Below, piece by piece: positions 56,695-64,000 of a stretch of 64,000 nt of DNA. Source of the DNA: JAYQKL01 sp965243245 (GTDB lineage: Bacteria > Pseudomonadota > Alphaproteobacteria > RS24); the NCBI GenBank assembly GCA_965243245.1, contig OZ251536.1, forward strand, positions 434,001-498,000, in the 5' to 3' direction. Below the pieces are notes generated by a model that was not told where the DNA came from, ran no database searches, and was given only the letters and a program-made list of their open reading frames with translations. Positions within the stretch are counted from its first letter, which is position 1, and each line of letters starts with the position of its first letter. A program made the translations under genes and the position numbers.

Positions 56695-57627
56695 TTAAAC
56701 GCTACTCGCCACGGCCGCAACTTCCGCCGCAAAATCTTCTCCAGCACCCTTATCAATGCCCTCGCCAAGACCGAAACGAATGAACCCTTTCAACCTAATC
56801 GAAGCACCAACATCACTTTCAGCGTTTTTGAGAACTTTCTCAACTGTATTTTCACCATCAATAACAAAAATCTGTTGAAGAAGAACAACTTCCTCGAAAA
56901 ACTTGCGAATACGCCCATCCACCATCTTCTCAATGATTTCTTCCGACTTGCCGCTTTCACGCGCTTCATTAACGAGAATTTCCCGCTCGCGTTCAACTTG
57001 CGCCGGCGCAAGTTCTTCAACCGTTGCCGCCAATGGGTTGGTCGCGGCAATATGCATCGCAATTTGACGCCCAAGAGCTTCTAGCTTTTCAACATCACCC
57101 GCCGATTCAAGCGCGACAATAACCCCAATTTTGCCTTGTCCGCTCACAACCTGCCCATGAATATAAGAGGCAATCGCCCCTTGCTCGATTGAAATTGCAG
57201 CAGAGCGGCGCACACTCATATTTTCGCCAATTGTACCACCCATTTCAGATACATGCTCTTGAACAGATTTACTTGCACCGGGATATTCAACTCCAAGCAA
57301 CAGAGCATAATCGCCATCGACACGCACAGCCAAATTAGCAATGTCCAATACCATAGCTTGGAATGTATCATTGCGCGCAACAAAATCAGTTTCAGAATTG
57401 ACCTCAACCACAGCCCCCACTGTATCACTTACGCCAACAGCAACCAGACCTTCGGCAGCAATACGACCCGCTCTTTTCGCCGCCTTCGCCAAACCCTTTG
57501 TGCGCAACCAGTCAACCGCCGCTTCAACATCACCAGATGTCTCAGTCAAGCCAGCTTTACAATCCATCATGCCTGCGCCCGTTTTTTCGCGTAAATCCTT
57601 AACCATAGCAGCCGTAATATCAGCCAT
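56695..57627 (-). CDS. tsf: Elongation factor Ts
   Basis: Nucleotide-exchange factor for EF-Tu. A 310-residue protein with an N-terminal UBA-like domain (VKDLREKTGAGMMDCKAGL) and the EF-Tu-contacting TDFVARN at 80-86, exactly where E. coli has TDFVAKD. The start is ATG at 57627 with AAGGAGAT upstream. It follows rpsB by 24 bp. Confidence 0.97.
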   Translation of the reverse strand: MADITAAMVKDLREKTGAGMMDCKAGLTETSGDVEAAVDWLRTKGLAKAAKRAGRIAAEGLVAVGVSDTVGAVVEVNSETDFVARNDTFQAMVLDIANLAVRVDGDYALLLGVEYPGASKSVQEHVSEMGGTIGENMSVRRSAAISIEQGAIASYIHGQVVSGQGKIGVIVALESAGDVEKLEALGRQIAMHIAATNPLAATVEELAPAQVEREREILVNEARESGKSEEIIEKMVDGRIRKFFEEVVLLQQIFVIDGENTVEKVLKNAESDVGASIRLKGFIRFGLGEGIDKGAGEDFAAEVAAVASSV

Positions 57628-57651
57628 TGGCTATCTCCTTATATATAGATG

Positions 57652-58075
57652 TTATTGTTTGGCGACTTGAGCATCAGGTTTCTCAACTGGTGCTTCTGCA
57701 ACTTGAGCCTCAGATTTCTCAGCCGGGGCTTCTGCAACTTGAGCCTCAGATTTCTCAGCCGGGGCTTCTGCAATTTGAGCCTCAGATTTCTCAGCCGGGG
57801 CTTCTGCGACTTGAGCCTCAGATTTCTCAGCCGGGGCTTCTGCAACTTGAGCCTCAGATTTCTCAGCCGGGGCTTCTGCAACTTGAGCCTCAGATTTCTC
57901 AGCCGGGGCTTCTGCGACTTGAGCCTCAGATTTCTCAGCCGGGGCTTCTGCAACTTGAGCCTCAGATTTCTCAGCCGGGGCTTCTGCAACTTGAGCCTCA
58001 GATTTCTCAGCCGGGGCTTCTGCAACTTGAGCCTCAGGTTTCTCAGCCGGGGCTTCTGCAACTTGAGCCTCAGAT
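57652..58075 (-). repeat. 36-bp tandem array encoding the S2 tail
   Basis: Eleven units, marked by cttctgc at regular 36-bp steps from 57693 to 58053, with a diverged twelfth at the gene end. Units differ only at a few positions (gcaac, gcgac or gcaat; agattt or aggttt). Because 36 is a multiple of three, each unit adds 12 residues in frame. Spurious long frames appear in other phases here and are not genes. Confidence 0.95.
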
Positions 58076-58830
58076 TCTCCGGTAAGGTCTTCAGCGATAG
58101 GCTCGGCTTGCGCCCCCAAATCTATACCCGTAGATGCTTCTCCTTGCTCAAGGCCATCAATGACAGCCCTTGAAAGCAAATCACAGTAAAGCTCAATCGA
58201 GCGCGTGGCATCATCATTACCCGGAATAGGGTATGTGATGCCATCCGGATTGCAGTTACTATCAAGAACAGCAACCACCGGAATACCCAATGTATGCGCT
58301 TCGGCAATAGCGATCGCCTCTTTATTGGTATCAATAACGATCATGATATCAGGAATACCGCCCATATCCTTAATCCCCCCGATTGCGCGTTCAAGCTTGT
58401 CACGCTCACGGGTCAGGTTAAGGATTTCCTTTTTCGTTAACCCTTGCGAGCCTTCATCTGCCAGTTTTTCTTCCAACTCACGATAACGCTTAATTGAGTT
58501 GGAAATTGTTTTCCAATTGGTCAAGGTGCCCCCAAGCCAGCGTGAATTCATATAATATTGGGCACATTGTATAGCAGAACGGGCAATCACTTCAGATGCT
58601 TGGCGTTTTGTTCCAACAAACAGAACACGCCCCCCCCCTGCAACCGTGTCACGCACTGCCACGAGAGCTTGGTGTAATAACGGTGTTGTCAAGGATAGGT
58701 CGATAATATGAACGCCATTGCGGTCACCAAAAATATATTGTCCCATTTTTGGATTCCAACGATGAGTCTGGTGTCCAAAATGAACCCCGGCTTCTAGTAA
58801 TTGACGCATGTTGAATTCTGGCAAAGCCAT
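57652..58830 (-). CDS. rpsB: Ribosomal protein S2 with a long repetitive C-terminal extension
   Basis: Residues 1 to about 228 are a normal S2 (MALPEFNMRQLLEAGVHFGH, FVGTKRQA, WLGGTLTNWKT, DTNKEAIAIAEA), essential for 30S assembly and binding of S1. The protein then continues to 392 residues. After a short acidic linker, residues from about 253 to the end are eleven copies of a 12-residue unit (SEAQVAEAPAEK and close variants) plus a degenerate final one. The extension is Ala/Glu-rich, probably disordered or helical, and has alternating charges. Modest acidic tails on S2 occur in other alphaproteobacteria; an array this regular is unusual. The start is ATG at 58830 with GGAG at 58839-58842. 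Confidence 0.96.
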   Translation of the reverse strand: MALPEFNMRQLLEAGVHFGHQTHRWNPKMGQYIFGDRNGVHIIDLSLTTPLLHQALVAVRDTVAGGGRVLFVGTKRQASEVIARSAIQCAQYYMNSRWLGGTLTNWKTISNSIKRYRELEEKLADEGSQGLTKKEILNLTRERDKLERAIGGIKDMGGIPDIMIVIDTNKEAIAIAEAHTLGIPVVAVLDSNCNPDGITYPIPGNDDATRSIELYCDLLSRAVIDGLEQGEASTGIDLGAQAEPIAEDLTGESEAQVAEAPAEKPEAQVAEAPAEKSEAQVAEAPAEKSEAQVAEAPAEKSEAQVAEAPAEKSEAQVAEAPAEKSEAQVAEAPAEKSEAQVAEAPAEKSEAQIAEAPAEKSEAQVAEAPAEKSEAQVAEAPVEKPDAQVAKQ

Positions 58831-58931
58831 AAACGCGTCTCCTTTTCTCTGGTTAAACCTCCATAAGGGGCGGAATTATCACCTGATAACACCAGAGCAG
58901 CTCGACGAGAGCATTCCCTTATGTGTGTAAT
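58831..58931 (-). promoter_or_regulatory. Structured rpsB leader with pseudoknot potential (candidate S2 autoregulatory element)
   Basis: The transcript leader of about 100 bases contains two pairs of complementary segments in interleaved order: CATAAGGG (58923-58916) with CCCTTATG (58869-58862), and CTCTGGT (58897-58891) with ACCAGAG (58853-58847). Stem 1-2-1'-2' order defines a pseudoknot. The last strand ends four bases before the GGAG ribosome site. A small perfect hairpin (TTATC-AGGT-GATAA) lies inside. In E. coli, S2 represses its own operon through the leader; the same role here is inference. Confidence 0.5.
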
Positions 58932-58937
58932 GGCGTC

Positions 58938-58966
58938 TATATAATAGATAGAGCAAGGTTTTGCAA
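58938..58966 (-). promoter_or_regulatory. rpsB-tsf promoter
   Basis: TTGCAA at 58961-58966 and TATATA at 58938-58943 with a 17-base spacer, on the strand of rpsB. Predicted transcription starts near 58931, giving a leader of about 100 bases. Confidence 0.65.
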
Positions 58967-58972
58967 GCCCTA

Positions 58973-58991
58973 GCTGGTTTTTAAAATCAGC
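58973..58991 (-). other. Hairpin between dnaE and the rpsB promoter
   Basis: GCTGGTTTTTAAAATCAGC is nearly self-complementary (one G-T pair), starting nine bases after the dnaE stop. It could help end or protect the dnaE transcript, but no run of U follows, so a rho-independent terminator is not supported. Confidence 0.3.
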
Positions 58992-58999
58992 CCTTTTGC

Positions 59000-61900
59000 T
59001 TATAAATCCTCAACATGCAAAACGCCCGCTAAGGCTTTGATAGCACCCGAAACACGCGGGGTAATGGCATAGTTTTCAGGCAAGCGCATTTCTATCTCAT
59101 GTAGGTCATTTTGAAATATCAGACAAACATTGCCCGCTTGACCCGCTTGACCCGCTTGCTCTTTTTTAAAGCCTGCCGCTTTTTTTAAGCCCGCATTATT
59201 AAGCTGCGTTTGTATATTGCCTAAAGCCTCGTTCTTTTCAACAAAGACCCGCATACCCGCCGCACTATTGACAACCACTTCATCTACAGGGCGGATGGCT
59301 TCTGCCATTAAATCCATCACATCGTCCCGATAACTAATCTTGGCACTTATGACAACCGACGTGCCAATCGTCAAAAGCTCTCGTGAACGCTCCAATGTTT
59401 CAGCAAAAACAATGACCTCAAACTGACCCGTCGGGTCAGACAATCCAAGATAGGCAAAAGGTTTGCCCGATTTAGCTTTTCGTTCATCAATCTTGCTTAA
59501 AGTTCCGCCAAGCAAAACCTTTTTTTCAACTGTCGCCTCTAAATCAGCATATTGCTTGACATTGGAACGCCGAAGAGCCGTTTTATAATCATTCATCGGA
59601 TGTCCAGACAAGTAAAACCCGATAGCCTCGAACTCATAGGTTAACCTATCCACTGGCGACCATGCAAAAACGCAAGGCAATTGTACAGACTGCGTGATAT
59701 CCACCTCGCCAAACAAATTATCCTGCTGAGTACGCTTTTCTTCTGCGGCAAGATTGGCTTCTGCCAGTAATAAATCAACGCCCGCATAAACCCGTGCCCT
59801 ATCCGGCTCCAACCCATCAAAACAACCCGCCGCAATCATGTTCTCCAACATGCGGCGGTTTAACCCTGTTTCGCCTACCCGCTTGGCAAAATCAAACACA
59901 TTAACAAAACCACCGCTCGCCTCACGAATTTTCACAATATCTATAACCGCCTGCATCCCGACATTTTTAATCGCCGCTAAAGCATACAAAATTTTATTAT
60001 CTTCGATTTCAAACAACGCAGCTGAGCAATTAATATCTGGTACACAAAGCTCAATGTCATGCGCTTGTGCGTCTTGGGCAAAAGCCTGCAACTTATCCGT
60101 ATTGTGATAATCAAGCGACATCGAAGCCGCCATAAAAGCCACAGGATAATTAGCTTTCAAATAAGCCGTCTGATAGGCAAGCAAAGCATAAGCGGCAGCG
60201 TGGGATTTATTAAAACCATAATCACCAAAAGCACTAATTTGATCAAAAATTTTACTGGCAGCTTTGTCCGTTATATTATTTTTTCTCGCGCCATCAATAA
60301 AGCGAGTTTTTTGAGCGTTTATTTCAGCTTTATCTTTCTTGCTCATAGCCCGGCGCAACATATCCGCCTCGCCAAGCGAATATCCCGACATAAGCTGAGC
60401 AATCTGCATAACCTGTTCCTGATAAAGCGGCACACCATAGGTTTCCTCCAATACAGGTTGCAGTAATTCATGCATGCAATCGGGCTCTTCCTCGCCCTTT
60501 TTACGCGCAATATAGCTCGGAATATTTTGCATTGGACCCGGACGATACAACGCAACCAAAGCAATAATATCCTCAAAACAGTCAGGCTTCATTTTCTTGA
60601 GAACATCGCGCATACCAGCACCTTCCAGCTGGAACACACCAATCGTGTCGCCTTTGCCTAATAGTTCAAAAGTTTTTTTATCATCAAGCAATAGCTTATC
60701 AATATCAAGCGCGATGCCTTTGCTGGTAAGTAACTCGGTGGTTTTTTCTAAAACAGTGAGCGTTTTCAAACCTAAAAAGTCAAATTTCACCAGCCCCGCT
60801 TTTTCGACCCACTTCATGTTGAATTGAGTCACCGGCATATCAGATTTTGGGTCTCTATATAATGCCACCAATTCTTGTAATGGTCTGTCGCCAATAACAA
60901 CGCCGGCCGCATGGGTCGAGGCATGCCGATATAATCCTTCAAGTTTAAGAGCAATTTCCATCAACTGAGCAACTTTAGGCTCTTTATCGCGTTCTTCTTG
61001 CAGTCGGGGGTCGGCTTGAATCGCCTCATAAAGCGTCACAGGCTTAGCTGGATTATTCGGCACCATCTTGCATAAGCGGTCAATCTGACCATAGGGTAGT
61101 TGCAACACGCGCCCAACATCGCGCAAAACAGCACGCGCCTGTAGCTTTCCGAAAGTAATAATTTGAGCAACTTGGTCAGGTCCGTATTTTTGTTGCACAT
61201 AGCGGATGACTTCATCACGGCGCGTCTGGCAAAAATCAATATCCAAATCAGGCATCGAGATACGGTCTGGATTCAAAAACCGTTCAAACAGCAAATTGAA
61301 TTTCAGCGGATCAAGCCCCGTGATCGTCAAGGCCCACGCCACCAGCGAGCCCGCCCCAGAGCCACGCCCCGGACCCACCGCAATGTCATTATCTTTGGAC
61401 CATTTAATGAAATCAGAAACGATTAAAAAATACCCCGGAAAGCCCATTTTATTAATCACCTCAAGCTCAAAGTCGAGCCTTTCTTGGTAAGTCTCCAAAG
61501 GCGCGGCGAGCGCGTTTTCTTGTAGCCTTATTTTAAGACCTGCCTCAGCTTGACGGCGTAACTCCTTTTCTTCATCCACGCCTTCAAATAGCGGCAAAAT
61601 AGGCGCGCGCGATTGTGGGCGATAAGCACAGCGGCGCGCAATTTCAAGCGTATTTTCAACCGCTTCAGGTAAATCCGCAAATAAGGACACCATCTCACGC
61701 GGCGATTTCAGCCTATGATTAGGCGTTAAGCGGCGGCGGTGTTGTTCAATCGTATAAGTGCCGCCAGCAATACAAAGCAAAGCATCATGCGCCTCATAAT
61801 CCTCCTCAGACTCAAAGAAACTCTGATTTGTGGCAACCAATGGAATCTTTTGCGCATAGGCAAAATCAACCAGTTGTGCTTCAAGCGTCTCTTCTCCAGC

Positions 61901-62524
61901 CAAGTTATATCTTTGCAATTCAATATAAAGCCTGTCGCCAAAGACATCTGCCAATTTTTTTAAAAAACTTTTCGCGGCTGGTTTTCGCGCCATTTCAATC
62001 AGACGGTTTATCGGCCCTTCCGCTCCCCCCGTCAGGCAAATCAAGCCTTCATGATGGCGTTCAATCAAATCGAAAGTCACCCCCGGCGGGCTGGTTTTAT
62101 TTTCTTGTAAATGTGCGGCGCTAACCAAAGCCATGAGATTTTTATACCCGGTCTCATTTTGCACATAGAGGGCAAGCTGGGGCAATAAATTTTGTGTCAG
62201 TTGTCCAGCATCCGGCCAGTTACTCACATCAGGCACATCGGGCGCATCGGGCGCATCGGGAATTGCTTGTAAAGCGAGCGTTGCGCCAATTATCGGCTGG
62301 ATACCTTTCTCGGCTAAATTATCGGCAATCTCTAGGACGCCAAACAGATTATTGCGGTCTGTAATCGCTATGGCAGGCGCATCAAAGCGCAAGCAAGCTG
62401 TCACAATATTAGGGACTTTCAACGCCCCTTCAAGCAGCGAATAGGCACTATGTACACGTAAATGTACAAACTTTGCCGTGTGAGGCAGGCTTTCAAGCAA
62501 TTTGTCTGACACGGCTTGCGACAT
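59000..62524 (-). CDS. dnaE: DNA polymerase III alpha subunit
   Basis: Replicative polymerase. A 1174-residue protein with an N-terminal PHP domain (HLRVHSAYSLLEG), the family-C catalytic core with PDLDIDF (around 424-430) and GRGSGAGSLVAWAL, a tandem HhH region, and an OB fold near the C-terminus (LLGGTLSKIDERKAKSGKPF). Length and order match DnaE1, not the error-prone DnaE2. The start is ATG at 62524, six bases after GGAG. Two small in-frame repeats occur: PDAPDAPDVPDV (N-terminal) and QAGQAGQAG (C-terminal). It is downstream of an SOS promoter with no visible terminator between. Confidence 0.97.
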   Translation of the reverse strand: MSQAVSDKLLESLPHTAKFVHLRVHSAYSLLEGALKVPNIVTACLRFDAPAIAITDRNNLFGVLEIADNLAEKGIQPIIGATLALQAIPDAPDAPDVPDVSNWPDAGQLTQNLLPQLALYVQNETGYKNLMALVSAAHLQENKTSPPGVTFDLIERHHEGLICLTGGAEGPINRLIEMARKPAAKSFLKKLADVFGDRLYIELQRYNLAGEETLEAQLVDFAYAQKIPLVATNQSFFESEEDYEAHDALLCIAGGTYTIEQHRRRLTPNHRLKSPREMVSLFADLPEAVENTLEIARRCAYRPQSRAPILPLFEGVDEEKELRRQAEAGLKIRLQENALAAPLETYQERLDFELEVINKMGFPGYFLIVSDFIKWSKDNDIAVGPGRGSGAGSLVAWALTITGLDPLKFNLLFERFLNPDRISMPDLDIDFCQTRRDEVIRYVQQKYGPDQVAQIITFGKLQARAVLRDVGRVLQLPYGQIDRLCKMVPNNPAKPVTLYEAIQADPRLQEERDKEPKVAQLMEIALKLEGLYRHASTHAAGVVIGDRPLQELVALYRDPKSDMPVTQFNMKWVEKAGLVKFDFLGLKTLTVLEKTTELLTSKGIALDIDKLLLDDKKTFELLGKGDTIGVFQLEGAGMRDVLKKMKPDCFEDIIALVALYRPGPMQNIPSYIARKKGEEEPDCMHELLQPVLEETYGVPLYQEQVMQIAQLMSGYSLGEADMLRRAMSKKDKAEINAQKTRFIDGARKNNITDKAASKIFDQISAFGDYGFNKSHAAAYALLAYQTAYLKANYPVAFMAASMSLDYHNTDKLQAFAQDAQAHDIELCVPDINCSAALFEIEDNKILYALAAIKNVGMQAVIDIVKIREASGGFVNVFDFAKRVGETGLNRRMLENMIAAGCFDGLEPDRARVYAGVDLLLAEANLAAEEKRTQQDNLFGEVDITQSVQLPCVFAWSPVDRLTYEFEAIGFYLSGHPMNDYKTALRRSNVKQYADLEATVEKKVLLGGTLSKIDERKAKSGKPFAYLGLSDPTGQFEVIVFAETLERSRELLTIGTSVVISAKISYRDDVMDLMAEAIRPVDEVVVNSAAGMRVFVEKNEALGNIQTQLNNAGLKKAAGFKKEQAGQAGQAGNVCLIFQNDLHEIEMRLPENYAITPRVSGAIKALAGVLHVEDL
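59133..59159 (-). repeat. 9-bp in-frame tandem repeat in the dnaE 3' region
   Basis: Three copies of cccgcttga (the last ends in c) encode Gln-Ala-Gly repeats in a linker close to the C-terminus. Confidence 0.88.
62233..62259 (-). repeat. 9-bp in-frame tandem repeat in the dnaE 5' region
   Basis: gcacatcgg followed by two copies of gcgcatcgg encode the Pro-Asp-Ala/Val repeats of a loop in the PHP domain (PDAPDAPDVPDV). A degenerate fourth copy may precede it. Confidence 0.85.
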
Positions 62525-62648
62525 GATGACTCCAAAAAATTTCCATAGAAACGAATCTTATTTAGTTTCGACTTTCATCTCTTGAATGTCATTAGCACGA
62601 TATCATTATGCTAGAAAAACTGGGGGTAAGTTGTGCCAGATGGTTTAA

Positions 62649-62750
62649 TTAACGAACAAGTGCCTCGCCCACACTGCTCCAGACTAAAACGGCATAACCA
62701 AAAGCTGATAAAGATAAAATAGCTAGAATATCTTCAATATATTGTTTCAT
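62649..62750 (-). CDS. SOS-induced 33-residue small membrane protein (SidA/TisB-like by architecture)
   Basis: ATG at 62750, stop TAA at 62649-62651, 33 residues: a short acidic start (MKQYIEDI), a hydrophobic core of about 20 residues (ILAILSLSAFGYAVLVW), then SSVGEALVR. One membrane span is likely. The ribosome site AGAGGAGA (62756-62763) is the strongest near any gene here. Transcription is from TTGACA-N17-CATAAT, with an exact LexA box inside. Caulobacter SidA (29 residues, inhibits division) and E. coli TisB (29 residues, depolarises the membrane) are small SOS-induced inner-membrane proteins with this design. I see no sequence basis for choosing between them, so the function is inference. 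It lies between lolD and dnaE. Confidence 0.8.
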   Translation of the reverse strand: MKQYIEDILAILSLSAFGYAVLVWSSVGEALVR

Positions 62751-62774
62751 AATAATCTCCTCTTGTTTGAGGTT

Positions 62775-62803
62775 ATTATGTTCGTGTTTTGTTCTGATGT
62801 CAA
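62775..62803 (-). promoter_or_regulatory. Near-consensus sigma-70 promoter of the small SOS gene
   Basis: TTGACA (62798-62803, perfect -35) and CATAAT (62775-62780, five of six) separated by 17 bases. A start near 62768 would give a leader of about 18 bases that just contains the ribosome site. This is the best promoter match seen in the window. Confidence 0.85.
62780..62794 (-). promoter_or_regulatory. SOS box (LexA operator) inside the small gene's promoter
   Basis: GTTC-GTGTTTT-GTTC on the plus strand is an exact GTTC-N7-GTTC direct repeat. It fills the spacer between -35 and -10 and touches the -10, where LexA binding would block polymerase. It has the same spacing as the box in front of lexA. 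Confidence 0.88.
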
Positions 62804-62816
62804 CATAAATAAATTC

Positions 62817-62841
62817 ACTCTAAATTATTGTAATTTAGTGT
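62817..62841. other. AT-rich inverted repeat between lolD and the SOS promoter
   Basis: CTAAATTA (62820-62827) and TAATTTAG (62831-62838) with a three-base loop, extended outward by two more pairs beyond one mismatch. It lies 16 bp downstream of the lolD stop and 17 bp upstream of the -35 (inner arms). It could be a weak terminator for lolD or an extra operator; the absence of GC pairs argues against a strong terminator. Confidence 0.4.
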
Positions 62842-62856
62842 ATTTAAATAATAATT

Positions 62857-63540
62857 TTACTCATTGCTCGTATCAAGTTTACCTGCCTTCATAAACAGGC
62901 ATCTGTCTAATGACATTGCCAGCTCATGATTATGTGTCGCAATTAAAGCCGCCGCCCCTCGTTTTTTAAGGGTCTCCACTAAAACACCAAACACCCGCGC
63001 GCCTGTCTCAGGATCTAAGGCACCGGTTGGCTCATCTGCCAAAATAAGCGAGGGTTCATTGACTAAAGCACGGGCAATGGCGACGCGTTGTTGTTCACCA
63101 CCTGAAAGCTCTGAAGGAAAATGCTTTTCGCGCGTTGCCAAACCCATTTGCGCCAAAATTTCAAAAGCCATTTGATAGGCTTGCTTTTTTGTACCGCCGG
63201 CGATTCTGACGGGAAGCATAACATTTTCTAATGCGGTAAATTCGGGTAGTAAATTATGGAACTGATAGACGAATCCAATATGCTGGCGCCGATATAATGT
63301 GCGCTCATAATCGAGTGCATCAGCCAGCGATTTCTCATTAATGATGACCGTGCCTTGCTGAACTTTCTCGAGCAAGCCCGCCAAATGTAACAAGGTTGAC
63401 TTACCCGCCCCTGAAGGGCCTAATAGGGCGACAATCTCGCCGCTTTTGAGGCACAGCGATGCCCCGCGCAAAACTTCAATGCGCCGCCCCCCTTGCGTAT
63501 AAAAGTGATGCAGATTGTCAATAAAAAGAACGCTATTCAT
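62857..63540 (-). CDS. lolD: Lipoprotein-releasing ABC transporter ATPase LolD
   Basis: Powers the release of outer-membrane lipoproteins from the inner membrane to LolA. A 227-residue protein with Walker A GPSGAGKST (41-49), Q-loop in YQFHNLLPE, signature LSGGEQQR (145-152), Walker B LILADE (165-170) and a His switch in ATHNHE. The start is ATG at 63540, overlapping the upstream lolC/E gene by eight bases. Confidence 0.95.
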   Translation of the reverse strand: MNSVLFIDNLHHFYTQGGRRIEVLRGASLCLKSGEIVALLGPSGAGKSTLLHLAGLLEKVQQGTVIINEKSLADALDYERTLYRRQHIGFVYQFHNLLPEFTALENVMLPVRIAGGTKKQAYQMAFEILAQMGLATREKHFPSELSGGEQQRVAIARALVNEPSLILADEPTGALDPETGARVFGVLVETLKKRGAAALIATHNHELAMSLDRCLFMKAGKLDTSNE

Positions 63541-64000
63541 TTCGTAACGCTTCCACAGGTTCTAGTTTTGCCGCCCGCCAAGCGGGATATAAAGTAGATA
63601 TAAAACTAAGTCCCAAAGCCATCAAAACGACCGTTAACACCTCTTCAAAAACAATCGTTGCAGGAAGCTCGCGCAAAAAATAAACCTCAGCAGGAAACAA
63701 CTCCGCCCCCGTTAAATAGGTAATAAATTGTCGTATCGTCTCAATGTTTTCGCAAAACACAATTCCCAGTAAAAGCCCGGCAAAGGTTCCCGTAATACCA
63801 ATAGAGGCTCCGGTGATGAAAAATACCCGCAAGATCCCCCCCCGTGAAAGGCCCATCGTCCGCAAAACCGCAATATCGCGTCCCTTATCTTTCACCAACA
63901 TCACCAAACCAGAAACAATGTTAAGCGTCGCCACCAGTAAAATCAAAGTGAGGATCAAGAACATCACATTGCGTTCCACTTTCAGCGCACCCGACAAGGT
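63533..64000 (-). CDS. Lipoprotein-releasing permease (LolC/LolE), 3' part only
   Basis: The frame runs off the right edge; only the last 155 residues are visible. They contain three membrane segments (VMFLILTLILLVATLNIVSG; ITGASIGITGTFAGLLLGIV; LTVVLMALGLSFISTLYP) and the family motifs KVERNVMFLIL, DKGRDIAVLRTMG and YPAWRAAKLEPVEALR. It couples with LolD to extract lipoproteins. LolC and LolE cannot be told apart from this piece; alphaproteobacteria often have one permease. Confidence 0.92.
   Translation of the reverse strand, partial: TLSGALKVERNVMFLILTLILLVATLNIVSGLVMLVKDKGRDIAVLRTMGLSRGGILRVFFITGASIGITGTFAGLLLGIVFCENIETIRQFITYLTGAELFPAEVYFLRELPATIVFEEVLTVVLMALGLSFISTLYPAWRAAKLEPVEALRNE

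Noticed and set aside
57652..58075. 36-bp regularly repeated DNA resembling CRISPR repeats in length
   Set aside because: The units are contiguous with no spacers, keep the rpsB reading frame and encode a regular peptide; no cas genes are nearby.
57627..58173. Long open frames of 140-174 codons in other phases and on the other strand across the rpsB tail
   Set aside because: They arise because the 36-bp unit lacks stops in several frames; they have no ribosome sites and only repeat-derived composition.

Overview
The window looks like a chromosome segment from an alphaproteobacterium of moderate GC content. The evidence is gene order. The runs rpsB-tsf-pyrH-frr-uppS-cdsA-dxr-rseP-bamA-ompH-lpxD-lpxA-lpxI-lpxB, ppiD-trpEGDC-lexA-comEC, and lolC/E-lolD-dnaE are classical alphaproteobacterial arrangements. 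LpxI rather than LpxH and direct-repeat (GTTC-N7-GTTC) SOS boxes point the same way. The giant cadherin/VCBS gene would suit a free-living aquatic lineage such as SAR116, but that placement is inference.

Layout. 1-380: 3' end of an HxlR-type regulator. 377-27235 (-): one 8952-residue cadherin/VCBS protein with a lipobox-like leader, a 27-unit 333-bp tandem array, a 1848-bp block duplication and two RTX-like tail modules, one internal and one C-terminal. 27523-28647 (+): erpA-xthA. 28704-32469 (-): kdsA, pyrG, secG, tpiA. 32662-39306 (+): ppiD-trpE-trpG-trpD-trpC, then lexA with its own SOS box. 39365-41572 (-): comEC. 41681-44449 (+): gltX, gltA. 44452-58830 (-): the translation, isoprenoid, outer-membrane and lipid A run from rpsB to lpxB. 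59000-64000 (-): dnaE, a previously unlisted 33-codon gene, lolD, and the end of lolC/lolE.

Main discovery candidate: between lolD and dnaE lies a 33-residue, mostly hydrophobic ORF (62649-62750, -) with a strong Shine-Dalgarno sequence. It is driven by a near-consensus promoter (TTGACA-N17-CATAAT) whose spacer holds an exact GTTC-N7-GTTC SOS box, the same motif found upstream of lexA here. This is the architecture of an SOS-induced small membrane protein, analogous to Caulobacter SidA (cell-division inhibitor) or E. coli TisB.

A second theme is pervasive in-place tandem duplication. Units of 9, 11, 15, 18, 21, 36, 333, 666 and 1848 bp occur in coding and intergenic DNA. They include 11 copies of a 12-residue repeat on the C-terminus of ribosomal protein S2 and repeats that copy the stop codons of lexA and pyrH. 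Local gene absences are also notable: no fabZ between lpxD and lpxA, and no moaC/moeA between trpC and lexA. No tRNA, rRNA, IS element or CRISPR array was recognised.
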